In this document: in pieces, positions 13,111-19,568 of the stretch
How positions within the stretch are numbered: the stretch's first letter is position 1
Layout: each line of letters begins with the position of its first letter
NCBI GenBank assembly: GCA_028290305.1
Contig: JAQGKC010000017.1
Span: 1-33,172 of the forward strand
Source of the DNA: Bradyrhizobium sp.
GTDB lineage: Bacteria; Pseudomonadota; Alphaproteobacteria; Rhizobiales; Xanthobacteraceae
DNA: 33,172 bases
Direction: 5' to 3'
Notes under the pieces: model-generated
Told to the model about the DNA's origin: nothing
Databases searched by the model: none
What the model saw: the letters and a program-made list of their open reading frames with translations, nothing else
Position numbers and translations under genes: made by a program

Positions 13111-14218
13111 GGTAGTGTCTCAGTTTGAAATTTCAATTTCGCTATTCCGTTTCTTGTAAGGACCGCGAACACTTGTGTCAGCGTGGCGTTTTTCGCCTTT
13201 TGGTCCTCGGGGCATGACCTATCCTGAGGAGATGAAATTCAGATGGGGTTCTAACCCCCTCATCGTCAACGTCATAGACGATTAAAACATCCCCCGTGAT
13301 CTCTGTTTTTGTAAATAGAGATTCTGGGTTGATCGACTTATCCAACTTCATGGGCACGCGCTCTTCAAACAGATCTGGGATGTGACCAGCCCATCCCATC
13401 TTGCTTCGATCACGATCCATCGCATGGATGATAATACGCTGGTTATTCTCAAACTTGGTATCGATCACATCGGACGCAGGTTCGACCTGCGGCGCAGATA
13501 AGTTTGGAATTTGGGCTAGGGCTGGCGCGCTGATTGCAGCGCCGCCCCCAACAATTGAGGCTCCCTCGCGACCAGCGGCCGGAGCAAAAAAGCCACGGAT
13601 GGCGGCACCTAGCTGATTTTGCTTTTTATCGGCAAGCCGCCCCCTAATGGTGGCCTCAATTTGCTCTGGCGCGATTTGAATTAAGTCTCCCGCCACAATC
13701 GTAAGGCTCTTAAAGTTCTCATCAATCTTGTCCGTCTTGCGTGATGGAAACAGCCGCTCAATGGTTTTCCCGATCCCATAAATAGCGATCATCAAAACCA
13801 CGATGGTAAGGAGCGTATGGTATCGCTCTGGAACGATAAGCCCCGTTAGATCGGTCACGATAGCTGGCACGTCCTTCTCCAAATTCTTTTGGTAGGCAGC
13901 CACAAGGGCGACAATGAAGGCTTGCTGGAGAGGGGATTCATGAGACAGACGGCGGATGGATGCTTCTGCCCGTTCAACAACGAACCCCGGAATAAGCGCC
14001 TCAAGCAGGAATGCGGCCTCAACGGCCAACCTGGCATTGGCAACCAAACTCTCCGCCACTACCGAGACGGGAACATGTCCCTCAATGTCATAGCGCAATT
14101 GGTGCGGCAGAAATGTATCCATCGGTCATCCCCCGATGGGTGTATATCACATACGGAACAACCGATACGGGCCTATCTGCGGTCATGGGAGCGCCGAATT
14201 TCAAACTGAGACACCACC
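13111..14218. mobile_element. Mobile insertion cassette-like element, 1108 bp, no transposase
   Basis: The left end (13111-13132) begins GGTAGTGTCTCAG. The right end (14197-14218) is its reverse complement over 22 bp with one mismatch. The element is flanked by a perfect 12-bp direct repeat CCCACCCCGTTT (13099-13110 and 14219-14230), as a target duplication would be. Removing the element rejoins a plausible empty site, CCCCACCCCGTTTTGGGG. The only gene inside is a 314-aa membrane protein. IS4/IS231-group elements make 10-13 bp duplications and are known to have non-autonomous cassettes (MICs) carrying passenger genes; that parallel is inferred from duplication length and architecture only. 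Confidence 0.72.
13178..14122 (-). CDS. Membrane-anchored protein of unknown function, cassette cargo (314 aa)
   Basis: ATG 14122 with a GGGGGA leader. Residues 1-100 are helical (SLVANARLAVEAAFLLEALI, QQAFIVALVAAYQKN). One transmembrane helix lies near 102-118 (LLTIVVLMIAIYGIG), followed by a basic stop-transfer (RLFPSRK). Residues 165-215 are a Gly/Ala/Pro linker. The C-terminal domain, about 218-303, is strand-rich (QRIIIHAMDRDRSKMGW, ITGDVLIVYDVDDEG, EFHLLRIGH). Not recognised as any transposase or known defence protein. AT content looks higher than in its neighbours, consistent with transfer. It fills almost the whole cassette, so it is the passenger. Confidence 0.85.
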   Translation of the reverse strand: MDTFLPHQLRYDIEGHVPVSVVAESLVANARLAVEAAFLLEALIPGFVVERAEASIRRLSHESPLQQAFIVALVAAYQKNLEKDVPAIVTDLTGLIVPERYHTLLTIVVLMIAIYGIGKTIERLFPSRKTDKIDENFKSLTIVAGDLIQIAPEQIEATIRGRLADKKQNQLGAAIRGFFAPAAGREGASIVGGGAAISAPALAQIPNLSAPQVEPASDVIDTKFENNQRIIIHAMDRDRSKMGWAGHIPDLFEERVPMKLDKSINPESLFTKTEITGDVLIVYDVDDEGVRTPSEFHLLRIGHAPRTKRRKTPR

Positions 14219-14297
14219 CCCACCCCGTTTTGGGGCCCCATCTCCGCGCCGCGCCGCCCAAAAGGGCATTTACCACTCGGGAAGATCCGCCATTCCC

Positions 14298-14311
14298 TTG
14301 ATCTATATCAA
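14298..14311. promoter_or_regulatory. Perfect FNR/FixK box
   Basis: TTGATCTATATCAA equals the consensus TTGAT-N4-ATCAA bound by FNR, FixK and FixK2 under low oxygen. It lies about 67 bp before the start of the 47-aa gene, so a start site near 14346 would put the box at the activating -41.5 position. Confidence 0.7.
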
Positions 14312-14371
14312 CCCCGGAGAGCGGCGTTCCATGAAGCTACTGGCGGTGCATTAAGCAGGTCCTCAAGCTGA

Positions 14372-14515
14372 ATGAAGCCACAAGAACACAAACCGGCCTC
14401 AGGGCCTGAGAAGCGGAGCAAGCCTTCGCGCACGGAAGAGGCGCGGCGGATCGTCGAGGAATACGCCGACGATCTAAGAGAAATCCTTGAAAGGCTTCGG
14501 AAGCTCTTTAACTGA
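14372..14515 (+). CDS. Small charged Rhizobiales-type protein (47 aa)
   Basis: Reads MKPQEHKPASGPEKRSKPS, then RTEEARRIVEEYADDLREIL with ERLRKLFN at the end: a basic disordered N-terminus and one amphipathic helix. I recall near-identical helices (RTEEALRIIEEYANDLREII) in many small Bradyrhizobium and Rhodopseudomonas proteins without function. Its Shine-Dalgarno is weak. A FixK-type box upstream suggests low-oxygen induction. Downstream to 14736 there is no supported gene; a GAGGGC-TTC-GCCCTC hairpin sits near 14644. Confidence 0.68.
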   Translation: MKPQEHKPASGPEKRSKPSRTEEARRIVEEYADDLREILERLRKLFN

Positions 14516-14686
14516 CCCCACTTCCGGCCGCATTTCATTTTGATCGTGCCCACCTGTTTCGGGAGGTTCATCGCATGGCCGCGAGACGTTCCGTGAACTG
14601 GAAAGGACTTGCCCCGATCGGGAAAGTTCTTTCCTGGCCGGCGAGGGCTTCGCCCTCAGAGTCCAACCAGGACCGCGGGCCGCGTG

Positions 14687-14710
14687 TGGGTAGCGAGCGC
14701 TCCGCGCTGA
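14687..14710. repeat. 24-bp dispersed repeat, copy 1
   Basis: The 24 bases TGGG...CTGA containing AGCGAGCGCTCCGCGCT recur exactly at 16323-16346. The core is an imperfect palindrome. Likely a host interspersed element. Confidence 0.6.
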
Positions 14711-14736
14711 AGAGTCCAACTGGGCCCGGCCGCGGC

Positions 14737-14931
14737 TCAATGACCTCTGGGACCGCCCGGGAACTGGACTATGTCTCCTCCGTCCGCAGCCTTGATTGCC
14801 TCTTTGGCCAGCGCGGTGCAGTCGAAGCCCATGTCGACCAGAGTCTCGGTAAGACCCTGTCGGTCCAGCTCCGCGACCAGGGCATCAATCACATTCATTA
14901 GGCGAGCTGCCTCGGCTGCTTCATCGGTCAC
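14737..14931 (-). CDS. Hypothetical helical protein (64 aa)
   Basis: Reads MTDEAAEAARLMNVIDALVA, with LTETLVDMGFDCTALAKEAI and a C-terminal DIVQFPGGPRGH. Strong protein-like composition but a weak start signal. No family. Same strand as the HEPN-motif gene upstream. Confidence 0.6.
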   Translation of the reverse strand: MTDEAAEAARLMNVIDALVAELDRQGLTETLVDMGFDCTALAKEAIKAADGGDIVQFPGGPRGH

Positions 14932-15005
14932 AATGATCGAATGTACGCACCAGGACCTGATTATACTAGGTCAGCTCCGTGCCTTAATATGCGCGAGAGG
15001 GAATC

Positions 15006-15056
15006 ATGGATCAGTTTCTTACCAAGCTTGCGGAGCAGGTGGCTGTTAGACTTTGA
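15006..15056 (+). CDS. Possible 16-aa peptide or truncated gene start
   Basis: AGAGGG at good spacing precedes ATG 15006; MDQFLTKLAEQVAVRL ends at TGA and runs 11 nt into the convergent HEPN-motif gene. Just upstream, GACCT-N8-AGGTC (14954-14971 area) flanks TTATACT, a possible -10. It may be the N-terminus of a gene cut off by rearrangement. Confidence 0.3.
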   Translation: MDQFLTKLAEQVAVRL

Positions 15057-15633
15057 GAATATTTTTGGGCGGTGGATTCTGCGCGGCGCGGAGCTTAGTC
15101 ACAAGCTGGCTAATCGGAGCCATCGCAATGTTAAGGTGGTCTGCCTTTTGTGCGATTTCGGTAATTTTTGCTGTCGTGACAGTGTGGCGGTTCGTCTCTA
15201 GCCCGTCACTTGTCTTGTTCTTGTGCTTGATCGTCACAATGTCGATGCAGGGCGGTTCGGTCGGCGCGAATGGCTCCCAAAGCGCGTGAATGATGGTGTG
15301 TCTATCCTCTGCTAAGTCCTTTAACTCTTGGAGAAGTATCATTGCGGTCTGTTTGAGGGGCAGCAGTAACGGTATGCCTTCAAACGCCTTGCGCCACACT
15401 GTGGCCCTGTCATCGAAGCTCATGGGAAGTTTAGTTCCCAGTCCTTTAGCGCTAGAGAGGTTTAGTAGGCTGAGCAGGCAGACTACAAATTGGCCCTCAA
15501 GGCGGCCCCAGGCGACCATGAAAATGCCTAGGGCTCGATAAAATTCATCGGCGCCTTTCGGATCGTTGGTTGAGGGCGTATGTTCAATGGTCAATCGCAG
15601 CAGTCCAACTTGCGGCTTCTTTGGATTACTCAT
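15046..15633 (-). CDS. HEPN-motif hypothetical protein (195 aa)
   Basis: ATG 15633 has GGGAG at 9-nt spacing. Helical throughout: IFMVAWGRLEGQFVVCLLSL, a middle helix with FDDRATVWRKAFEGIPLLLP, and LLQELKDLAEDRHTIIHALW. R111-H112-x3-H116 fits the R(N/D/H)x3H motif of HEPN domains, which includes RNase toxins and abortive-infection proteins, and the preceding helix is of the right type. Whether it is an active RNase or an inactive family member cannot be told. It is a host-like gene between the cassette and the late phage region; no partner nucleotidyltransferase (MNT) is adjacent. Confidence 0.75.
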   Translation of the reverse strand: MSNPKKPQVGLLRLTIEHTPSTNDPKGADEFYRALGIFMVAWGRLEGQFVVCLLSLLNLSSAKGLGTKLPMSFDDRATVWRKAFEGIPLLLPLKQTAMILLQELKDLAEDRHTIIHALWEPFAPTEPPCIDIVTIKHKNKTSDGLETNRHTVTTAKITEIAQKADHLNIAMAPISQLVTKLRAAQNPPPKNILKV

Positions 15634-15698
15634 GTCGCGCAGCTCCCAGAGTGATGACGGTCAGTTATATGGATCGCCGCGCAGCGGAGCGGCCTGAG

Positions 15699-16073
15699 TT
15701 AGTTGGCTTCGAGCATCTGCCAACGGAAGGGACTGCCAGAGCCGAAGAGCTGCCAGGTCGCCGCGCAAAAGTCGGACGGGTTCTTGCGCTGCTTCTCTAT
15801 GGCGCCCAGGGCGGATTCCGTGACCACGTTGCCGAACTCGGTCGACTGGAGCATATCCGGCCGGATGCCGGCATCGGCCATCACCTTGAATGATGCAGCT
15901 TCAACGAAATGAACACGCGGGCAGATGTTCTTCGTGCCAGCGAACCTCGCAATCGTCGCCATCTTGATGGCGTTGATCTGCGCGTCGGTGAGGTCGCCCG
16001 TGAATCGATCGCCGGCAGCGGCGGCCAGTATGCCGGCGGTGGAGATCAGGACGGCGAGAATTAAGCGGCGCAT
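15699..16073 (-). CDS. Secreted hypothetical protein (124 aa)
   Basis: An N-terminal Sec signal (RRLILAVLISTAGILAAAAG) with a cleavage site near residue 20. The mature part is helical (LTDAQINAIKMATIARF) with two cysteines (NICPRVHF and SDFCAATW) that could form a disulfide. ESALGAIEKQRKNPSDFC resembles small periplasmic proteins of Bradyrhizobium. Function unknown. Divergent from the 84-aa gene across a 350-bp regulatory region. Confidence 0.8.
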   Translation of the reverse strand: MRRLILAVLISTAGILAAAAGDRFTGDLTDAQINAIKMATIARFAGTKNICPRVHFVEAASFKVMADAGIRPDMLQSTEFGNVVTESALGAIEKQRKNPSDFCAATWQLFGSGSPFRWQMLEAN

Positions 16074-16129
16074 ATGTCTCCCGGTTTGGGGGTACCCTAT
16101 GCAAAGGCACCGGTTCCAGACATGGGGGG

Positions 16130-16191
16130 TGTAATCCTGGGTTACAGGGGGGTGTCATCCAGGATGACAGGGGGTGTAATCCTGGATGACA
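16130..16191. promoter_or_regulatory. Three-site operator array
   Basis: Three 17-bp near-palindromes, TGTAATCCTGGGTTACA (16130), TGTCATCCAGGATGACA (16153, almost perfect) and TGTAATCCTGGATGACA (16175). Centre spacing is 23 and 22 bp, about two helical turns, so the sites lie on one face of the DNA. Units 2 and 3 also pair with each other. This is the form expected of cooperative binding sites for a dimeric repressor or of short iterons. Confidence 0.65.
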
Positions 16192-16203
16192 CCTTTAACC
16201 TTT

Positions 16204-16225
16204 TTCTTAGAACCACCACTAAGAA
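16204..16225. promoter_or_regulatory. Dyad TTCTTAG-N8-CTAAGAA
   Basis: A 7-bp perfect inverted repeat 13 bp after the operator array; possible second regulator site or RNA hairpin. Confidence 0.45.
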
Positions 16226-16266
16226 CCAACCCCCTATCGTCCCCCAAGGGGGACGGACCGGCCGTT

Positions 16267-16298
16267 GGTTATACTAGCTTCGCGGATTGAGTATAACC
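16267..16298. promoter_or_regulatory. Dyad GGTTATACT-N14-AGTATAACC
   Basis: A perfect 9-bp inverted repeat with 14-bp spacer; each arm holds TATACT, a good -10-like word on both strands. The shared region lies between divergent genes (16073 leftward, 16428 rightward). Confidence 0.5.
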
Positions 16299-16322
16299 GG
16301 ACGCCCGGGTCCGAACCGGGCA

Positions 16323-16346
16323 TGGGTAGCGAGCGCTCCGCGCTGA
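16323..16346. repeat. 24-bp dispersed repeat, copy 2
   Basis: Exact match to 14687-14710. Confidence 0.6.
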
Positions 16347-16427
16347 TCTCAGAACTGATCGAGGGCCGGTCTTGGGATCTGGAACCTGCGGTAGCGGATC
16401 CTATATACGGCTACCTGGGAGAAACGC

Positions 16428-16682
16428 ATGTCACTGAGCAACGAATGGACTGAATGGCACCTTACCCCCGCGGGTTGGGTTCGCGGGACCGAGAAGGAAG
16501 ACTTCCGCACGGTGGACCGCGAGCCTCCGCCCGATCGAGTGAAGACGGTCGTCTGGCACGATCGCATTTCCTCTCGGTTCTCGAAGCCGGAACGGTGGCA
16601 CGACGATTCGTGGTCCTCACCGGACAAGGCTGCGATTGCCGAACTGACAGCTAAGTTTGGACCGCCGCCGGACAACCTCTAA
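16428..16682 (+). CDS. Hypothetical protein (84 aa)
   Basis: ATG 16428 has GGGAGAAACGC just upstream. Tryptophan-rich N-terminus (MSLSNEWTEWHLTPAGWVRG), then VKTVVWHDRISSRF and DKAAIAELTAKFGPPP. Repeated W-x-W-H-type segments suggest a small beta fold. Its stop meets that of the convergent ligase gene (no gap). No family recognised. Confidence 0.68.
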   Translation: MSLSNEWTEWHLTPAGWVRGTEKEDFRTVDREPPPDRVKTVVWHDRISSRFSKPERWHDDSWSSPDKAAIAELTAKFGPPPDNL

Positions 16683-17276
16683 TCAGAACTGATCCATGAC
16701 GCGGCTGAACGCGGGATGCGACCGGTTCTTCACCTTGACCCAGTCGCACCTCTTCGGCCGGTACCTCCGCTCGCGGTGCTTGGAGACCAAACCCTCGAGC
16801 TTCATGCGGCAGGCCGCATCGAACAGGTCGGGTCCGATCTCACCCTGCTCGAACGGCGCCACGAAGATGCCCTCGGGTCGGCCGCGCAGCAGCTTACCCA
16901 GCCGGTCCTTGCGCTCGAACAGCGGCAGGTCCCGCAGGTCGTCGCCATCCAGCGCCAGGCAGTCGAAGGCGTAGAGCTGTGCCTCTTCGTTGCGGCGGTT
17001 GGAATGCAGCGCGTTGAAATCGGAAACGCCCTGCACGTCGAGCACGCAGATCTCGCCGTCGATCACGAAGCGCGGCCTGCGGATCTTCAGCGCGGTCTCG
17101 ACGATCCAGGGAAACCGCCAGGTCCAGTCCAATCCCGACCTCGACAAGAGCTTCACGTCCTTCCCGTCGCGGACGAGGCGCCCGCGGTAACCGTCGTATT
17201 TGACCTCGTGGATCCAATCTGGGCCGCTCGGCACGGCCTTCCGGGCAATGGGCTTGCAAAACTCAAACTGGGACAT
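16683..17276 (-). CDS. Minimal ATP-dependent DNA ligase, LigD-type adenylation domain
   Basis: 197 aa from ATG 17276 (MSQFEFCKPI); ATG 17285 is an in-frame alternative. Motif I is KYDGYRG with nucleophile K26; RFVIDGEICVLD (69-80) holds the motif III-like glutamate; YAFDCLALDG 102-111; motif IV EGLVSK 161-166; motif V WVKVKN 179-184. The protein stops after motif V, so the OB-fold domain (motif VI) of ordinary ATP ligases is absent. Such stand-alone LigD-ligase-like proteins are common in Bradyrhizobium. Expected to adenylate and perhaps seal nicks with a partner; loss of OB-fold makes full ligase activity uncertain. No Ku or polymerase gene adjoins it. Confidence 0.88.
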   Translation of the reverse strand: MSQFEFCKPIARKAVPSGPDWIHEVKYDGYRGRLVRDGKDVKLLSRSGLDWTWRFPWIVETALKIRRPRFVIDGEICVLDVQGVSDFNALHSNRRNEEAQLYAFDCLALDGDDLRDLPLFERKDRLGKLLRGRPEGIFVAPFEQGEIGPDLFDAACRMKLEGLVSKHRERRYRPKRCDWVKVKNRSHPAFSRVMDQF

Positions 17277-17393
17277 GGCCGCCATCTATGCACGGCACAC
17301 CGGAATGCGAGTCCCCGAAAGACGGGGTCAACTTGAAGAGGATAGCTCGCTCGTGGCAATCTGTGCGATACTGCTGGTGGTGAGGGACTGAAT

Positions 17394-17942
17394 GTGGAAG
17401 AGCCCGCTACAGCGCAGCTAGGCCGTATCCACGATGTGCTGAGTCGTTGGAAGCGCTGGATATTTTACGGTGTGGCTTTCATCGCCGGCTTAGCAGCATT
17501 TCTGAACAATCTCGACAAAATTGGGGGCATCCTTGGACTAACAAAAGCCCAGCCGCTTAAAGTCACCCTGTTGTATGACAGCCTCGCTATTGACTCCGGG
17601 GCGTTCGGTCATCCCGGAGACTGGCTTATCCAACTCAAAGCGGTCAAAAGAGGTCCGGGATCGGCCAGACATTGCAAAATAGAAATCCAGTACGATGGTC
17701 GCGCAATGACGATCCGTCGAGCGCCCTATGGCGAATCTTTTTCGCTACCGGATGGAGAGCTGGTTCGCGAAGTGCAGGTAGCCGTAATACCGCTCCCGCC
17801 CAACAGTGATGACTTTCCGTATCATACCTACAGACAAATCTTCCCGAAAGCTTCGATGTTTTGCGACAAGATCGCCTCACAAGAAGTCGAAATCCCAGTG
17901 CCCGAGAGTTATCTAAGTCACGATCCGACGAGGGATAAGTAG
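17394..17942 (+). CDS. Membrane-anchored hypothetical protein (182 aa)
   Basis: GTG start at 17394 (an ATG at 17392 is out of frame). Residues 20-42 hold a transmembrane helix (RWIFYGVAFIAGLAAFLNNL), with a soluble remainder that looks like a beta-sandwich (LKVTLLYDSLAIDSG, ARHCKIEIQYDGRAM, VREVQVAVIPLP). No known family. Convergent with the frameshifted gene, 2 nt apart. Confidence 0.72.
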   Translation: MEEPATAQLGRIHDVLSRWKRWIFYGVAFIAGLAAFLNNLDKIGGILGLTKAQPLKVTLLYDSLAIDSGAFGHPGDWLIQLKAVKRGPGSARHCKIEIQYDGRAMTIRRAPYGESFSLPDGELVREVQVAVIPLPPNSDDFPYHTYRQIFPKASMFCDKIASQEVEIPVPESYLSHDPTRDK

Positions 17943-17944
17943 GA

Positions 17945-18267
17945 TCAGGTGCGCAGCGGCAGCGCCAGCTGGACGCCGATCTTGCGGCCGATGTTACTCT
18001 CGACGAAATCCTGCAGCGCCTCGGAAACCTCGCGGCCCGCTGCAATCCGCCGTTCCAGCTCCGCGGCGACTTCCTCGCGGCTGGATTGAATGCGACCACC
18101 CGCAGCGGCTGCTCATACTGGCCCGTGAGAAGGTCTTCGACGATTGTCGAGACGTCGGTTTCGCCCTCATCGGTCTCGCGCCAGGCCGCGCCGGCACGAA
18201 AGTCCTCAAGCACGAGGTAGATGTCCCGATCGAGCCGGTCGTTTGGAATGATCGACGGTGAACTCAT
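17945..18267 (-). pseudogene. Frameshifted Bradyrhizobium-type hypothetical gene
   Basis: From ATG 18267 (GGGAG upstream) the frame reads MSSPSIIPNDRLDRDIYLVL to RVVAFNP, typical of a conserved rhizobial family. After about 18085 the correct continuation, SREEVAAELERRIAAGREVS to GVQLALPLRT, is in another frame and ends at 17945. A single-base indel near 18075-18090 explains this. Family members I recall continue without a break. Sequencing error or a programmed shift is possible, but no slippery heptamer was seen. Confidence 0.75.
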
Positions 18268-18322
18268 ACGCAACTCCCACATTCCCAGGACCAAAATATG
18301 CGGTCCGGGGCAGGATTGCGAA

Positions 18323-18763
18323 TCAGTTTCCGATGCCGCGGTGAGATTCCTGGACGTGTGCGTCAAGTGACCGGTTTGTAATCTCCGCGCCGCAGAAACA
18401 CCGCGCCCGATCGTTCTTGGTCTGCGTCGGCAACGGTAGCTTCGCGTCAAACATGCGGTATTTCCAGGCGGTCCAATCCCGATTCCGCCGCCACATCTCG
18501 AAATGCACCTCGTTGCGCGTGGGCCGCAGCCGAGCCCAGGCCTCCTCGAACTCGGCTCGCGCCTCCTCGAAGGTGTCCGCGGTTCCGTTGTAATGCTGGC
18601 CGGGGTCGCAGCCGGGGGAGAAGCCGCAAGACCATCCCCATTGCGGGCAGTCGTTCGGTACGCCGGCCTGAATGCCGATGTGGCCGACCCGGACGTCGCC
18701 GAAATAGACATTCCACCCCTCGCGGTGGGTGTCCTTGTCGGCGCGTCGGGTGAGAGTGGTCAC
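18323..18763 (-). CDS. Rhizobiales-type hypothetical protein (146 aa)
   Basis: GTG 18763 overlaps the upstream stop as GTGA. Contains WNVYFGDVRVGHIGIQAGVP, PQWGWSCGFSPGCDPGQHYN, FEEARAEFEEAW and a C-terminal RCFCGAEITNRSLDAHV that looks like a Cys/His finger. This architecture is a common Bradyrhizobium conserved hypothetical. The longer frame to 18961 translates the upstream gene out of frame and was not used. Confidence 0.8.
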   Translation of the reverse strand: MTTLTRRADKDTHREGWNVYFGDVRVGHIGIQAGVPNDCPQWGWSCGFSPGCDPGQHYNGTADTFEEARAEFEEAWARLRPTRNEVHFEMWRRNRDWTAWKYRMFDAKLPLPTQTKNDRARCFCGAEITNRSLDAHVQESHRGIGN

Positions 18764-18945
18764 ACCGGCTCGCGAATGAACAGCTGGCCTCCCAGCTCGT
18801 AGACCTCGGCCTGGTCGTGGCGCACCAGCTCGGCCGCCGCCACGAAACTCTCGATCGTGACGCGCACGCCGGTCCCCGGCTTCCGCTTCATGGCCTGGAG
18901 CAGGGAGGTCTTCAGCTTTTCGAATGCGATTTCTTCGTCGGTCAT
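18760..18945 (-). CDS. Small hypothetical protein (61 aa)
   Basis: MTDEEIAFEKLKTSLLQAMK, then KPGTGVRVTIESFVAAAELV and YELGGQLFIREPV. Translationally coupled to the 146-aa gene. Its start faces the rightward late phage promoter region. Confidence 0.68.
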   Translation of the reverse strand: MTDEEIAFEKLKTSLLQAMKRKPGTGVRVTIESFVAAAELVRHDQAEVYELGGQLFIREPV

Positions 18946-18994
18946 GGTTCCAATATGCCATCAGACGGCCTGGGTTTCAACAATTTGCACGCCG

Positions 18995-19046
18995 TTTGCA
19001 TTCCTGATCCGACTGGAGTTGACAAAACCGGGGTATGGCTGTAGGA
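18995..19046 (+). promoter_or_regulatory. Late promoter region 1
   Basis: TTTGCATTCC at 18995 is followed 24 bp later by CTGGAGTTGACAAAA with a consensus -35 TTGACA at 19019-19024, then GGGGTATGGCTGTAGG. The same arrangement recurs at 29815-29861. The -10 is not consensus; TATGGC or TGTAGG are candidates. Drives rightward transcription into the late genes beginning at 19237. Confidence 0.6.
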
Positions 19047-19058
19047 GATGGATTAGCG

Positions 19059-19073
19059 TTAGCATTCGTGCAA
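19059..19073. promoter_or_regulatory. TTAGCATTCGTGCAAA element
   Basis: Dispersed dyad 35 bp after the -35 box, placed where a bound protein could block transcription. The leader 19074-19236 has no gene. Confidence 0.5.
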
Positions 19074-19210
19074 ACGTAACCAGGCCCCCAGGACACGGCC
19101 CGGCCATCAGCCGGGAAATTGGGCGGTTCCCGGACCCACAAACCCCATGCTTGCCGCCTTGATGCGGCTTGGCCAGGCGACAGGAGTTCGGCGTGTTCCA
19201 GGGGTTGCGT

Positions 19211-19228
19211 GAATGCAAACGAAAGGAA
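19211..19228 (+). promoter_or_regulatory. GAATGCAAACGAAAGG leader element with ribosome-binding site
   Basis: The element runs directly into AAAGGAA, the Shine-Dalgarno of the gene at 19237, the same arrangement as before leftward genes at 2671 and 4116. Confidence 0.6.
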
Positions 19229-19236
19229 ATCGTCGC

Positions 19237-19371
19237 ATGACGGCCGACCTGGAGTTCATCGCGGTCATGAGCCGCACGATCCTGCAACTGATCGAGACGG
19301 GCGGCATCGGCGTCCTCGTCGTGCTGTTCGTGACCATCCTGGTGCACCTGTTCGGGTTTCGGCACCAATGA
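19237..19371 (+). CDS. Small membrane protein (44 aa)
   Basis: MTADLEFIAVMSRTILQLIE, then a hydrophobic helix GGIGVLVVLFVTILVHLFGF. First gene of the rightward region, strong Shine-Dalgarno. Its TGA overlaps the next ATG. May belong to a lysis or superinfection-exclusion function, but this is inferred from size and place only. Confidence 0.65.
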   Translation: MTADLEFIAVMSRTILQLIETGGIGVLVVLFVTILVHLFGFRHQ

Positions 19372-19568
19372 GCGTCCTGGATCAATTCAACAGGCTCCCG
19401 ATCGAGCGTCGGGAAGCAATTCTGAACCGTGCCGAACAGCTGATCCGCGCCGAGCGCGCGGGGCGCTTCGCGCCAGAGTCAAACCGAAACGCCGCGACGA
19501 CCGCGGCCTGCGTGGCGATCGGCGTCGTTGTCGGCCTGCTGCTGCTCATCGCGGTCATGGTGTTCTGA
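19368..19568 (+). CDS. Small tail-anchored membrane protein (66 aa)
   Basis: N-terminal helix MSVLDQFNRLPIERREAILN, with RAEQLIRAERAGRF, then a C-terminal membrane anchor (ACVAIGVVVGLLLLIAVMVF). ATGA overlap with the gene before and one-base overlap with the gene after. Confidence 0.68.
   Translation: MSVLDQFNRLPIERREAILNRAEQLIRAERAGRFAPESNRNAATTAACVAIGVVVGLLLLIAVMVF

Noticed and set aside
13111..14218. Transposase or integrase inside the cassette
   Set aside because: The only gene is a one-helix membrane protein without DDE, HUH, serine or tyrosine recombinase motifs.
16299..16345. tRNA-like T arm on the minus strand (CCCGG-TTCGGAC-CCGGG)
   Set aside because: No matching acceptor or anticodon arm could be drawn.
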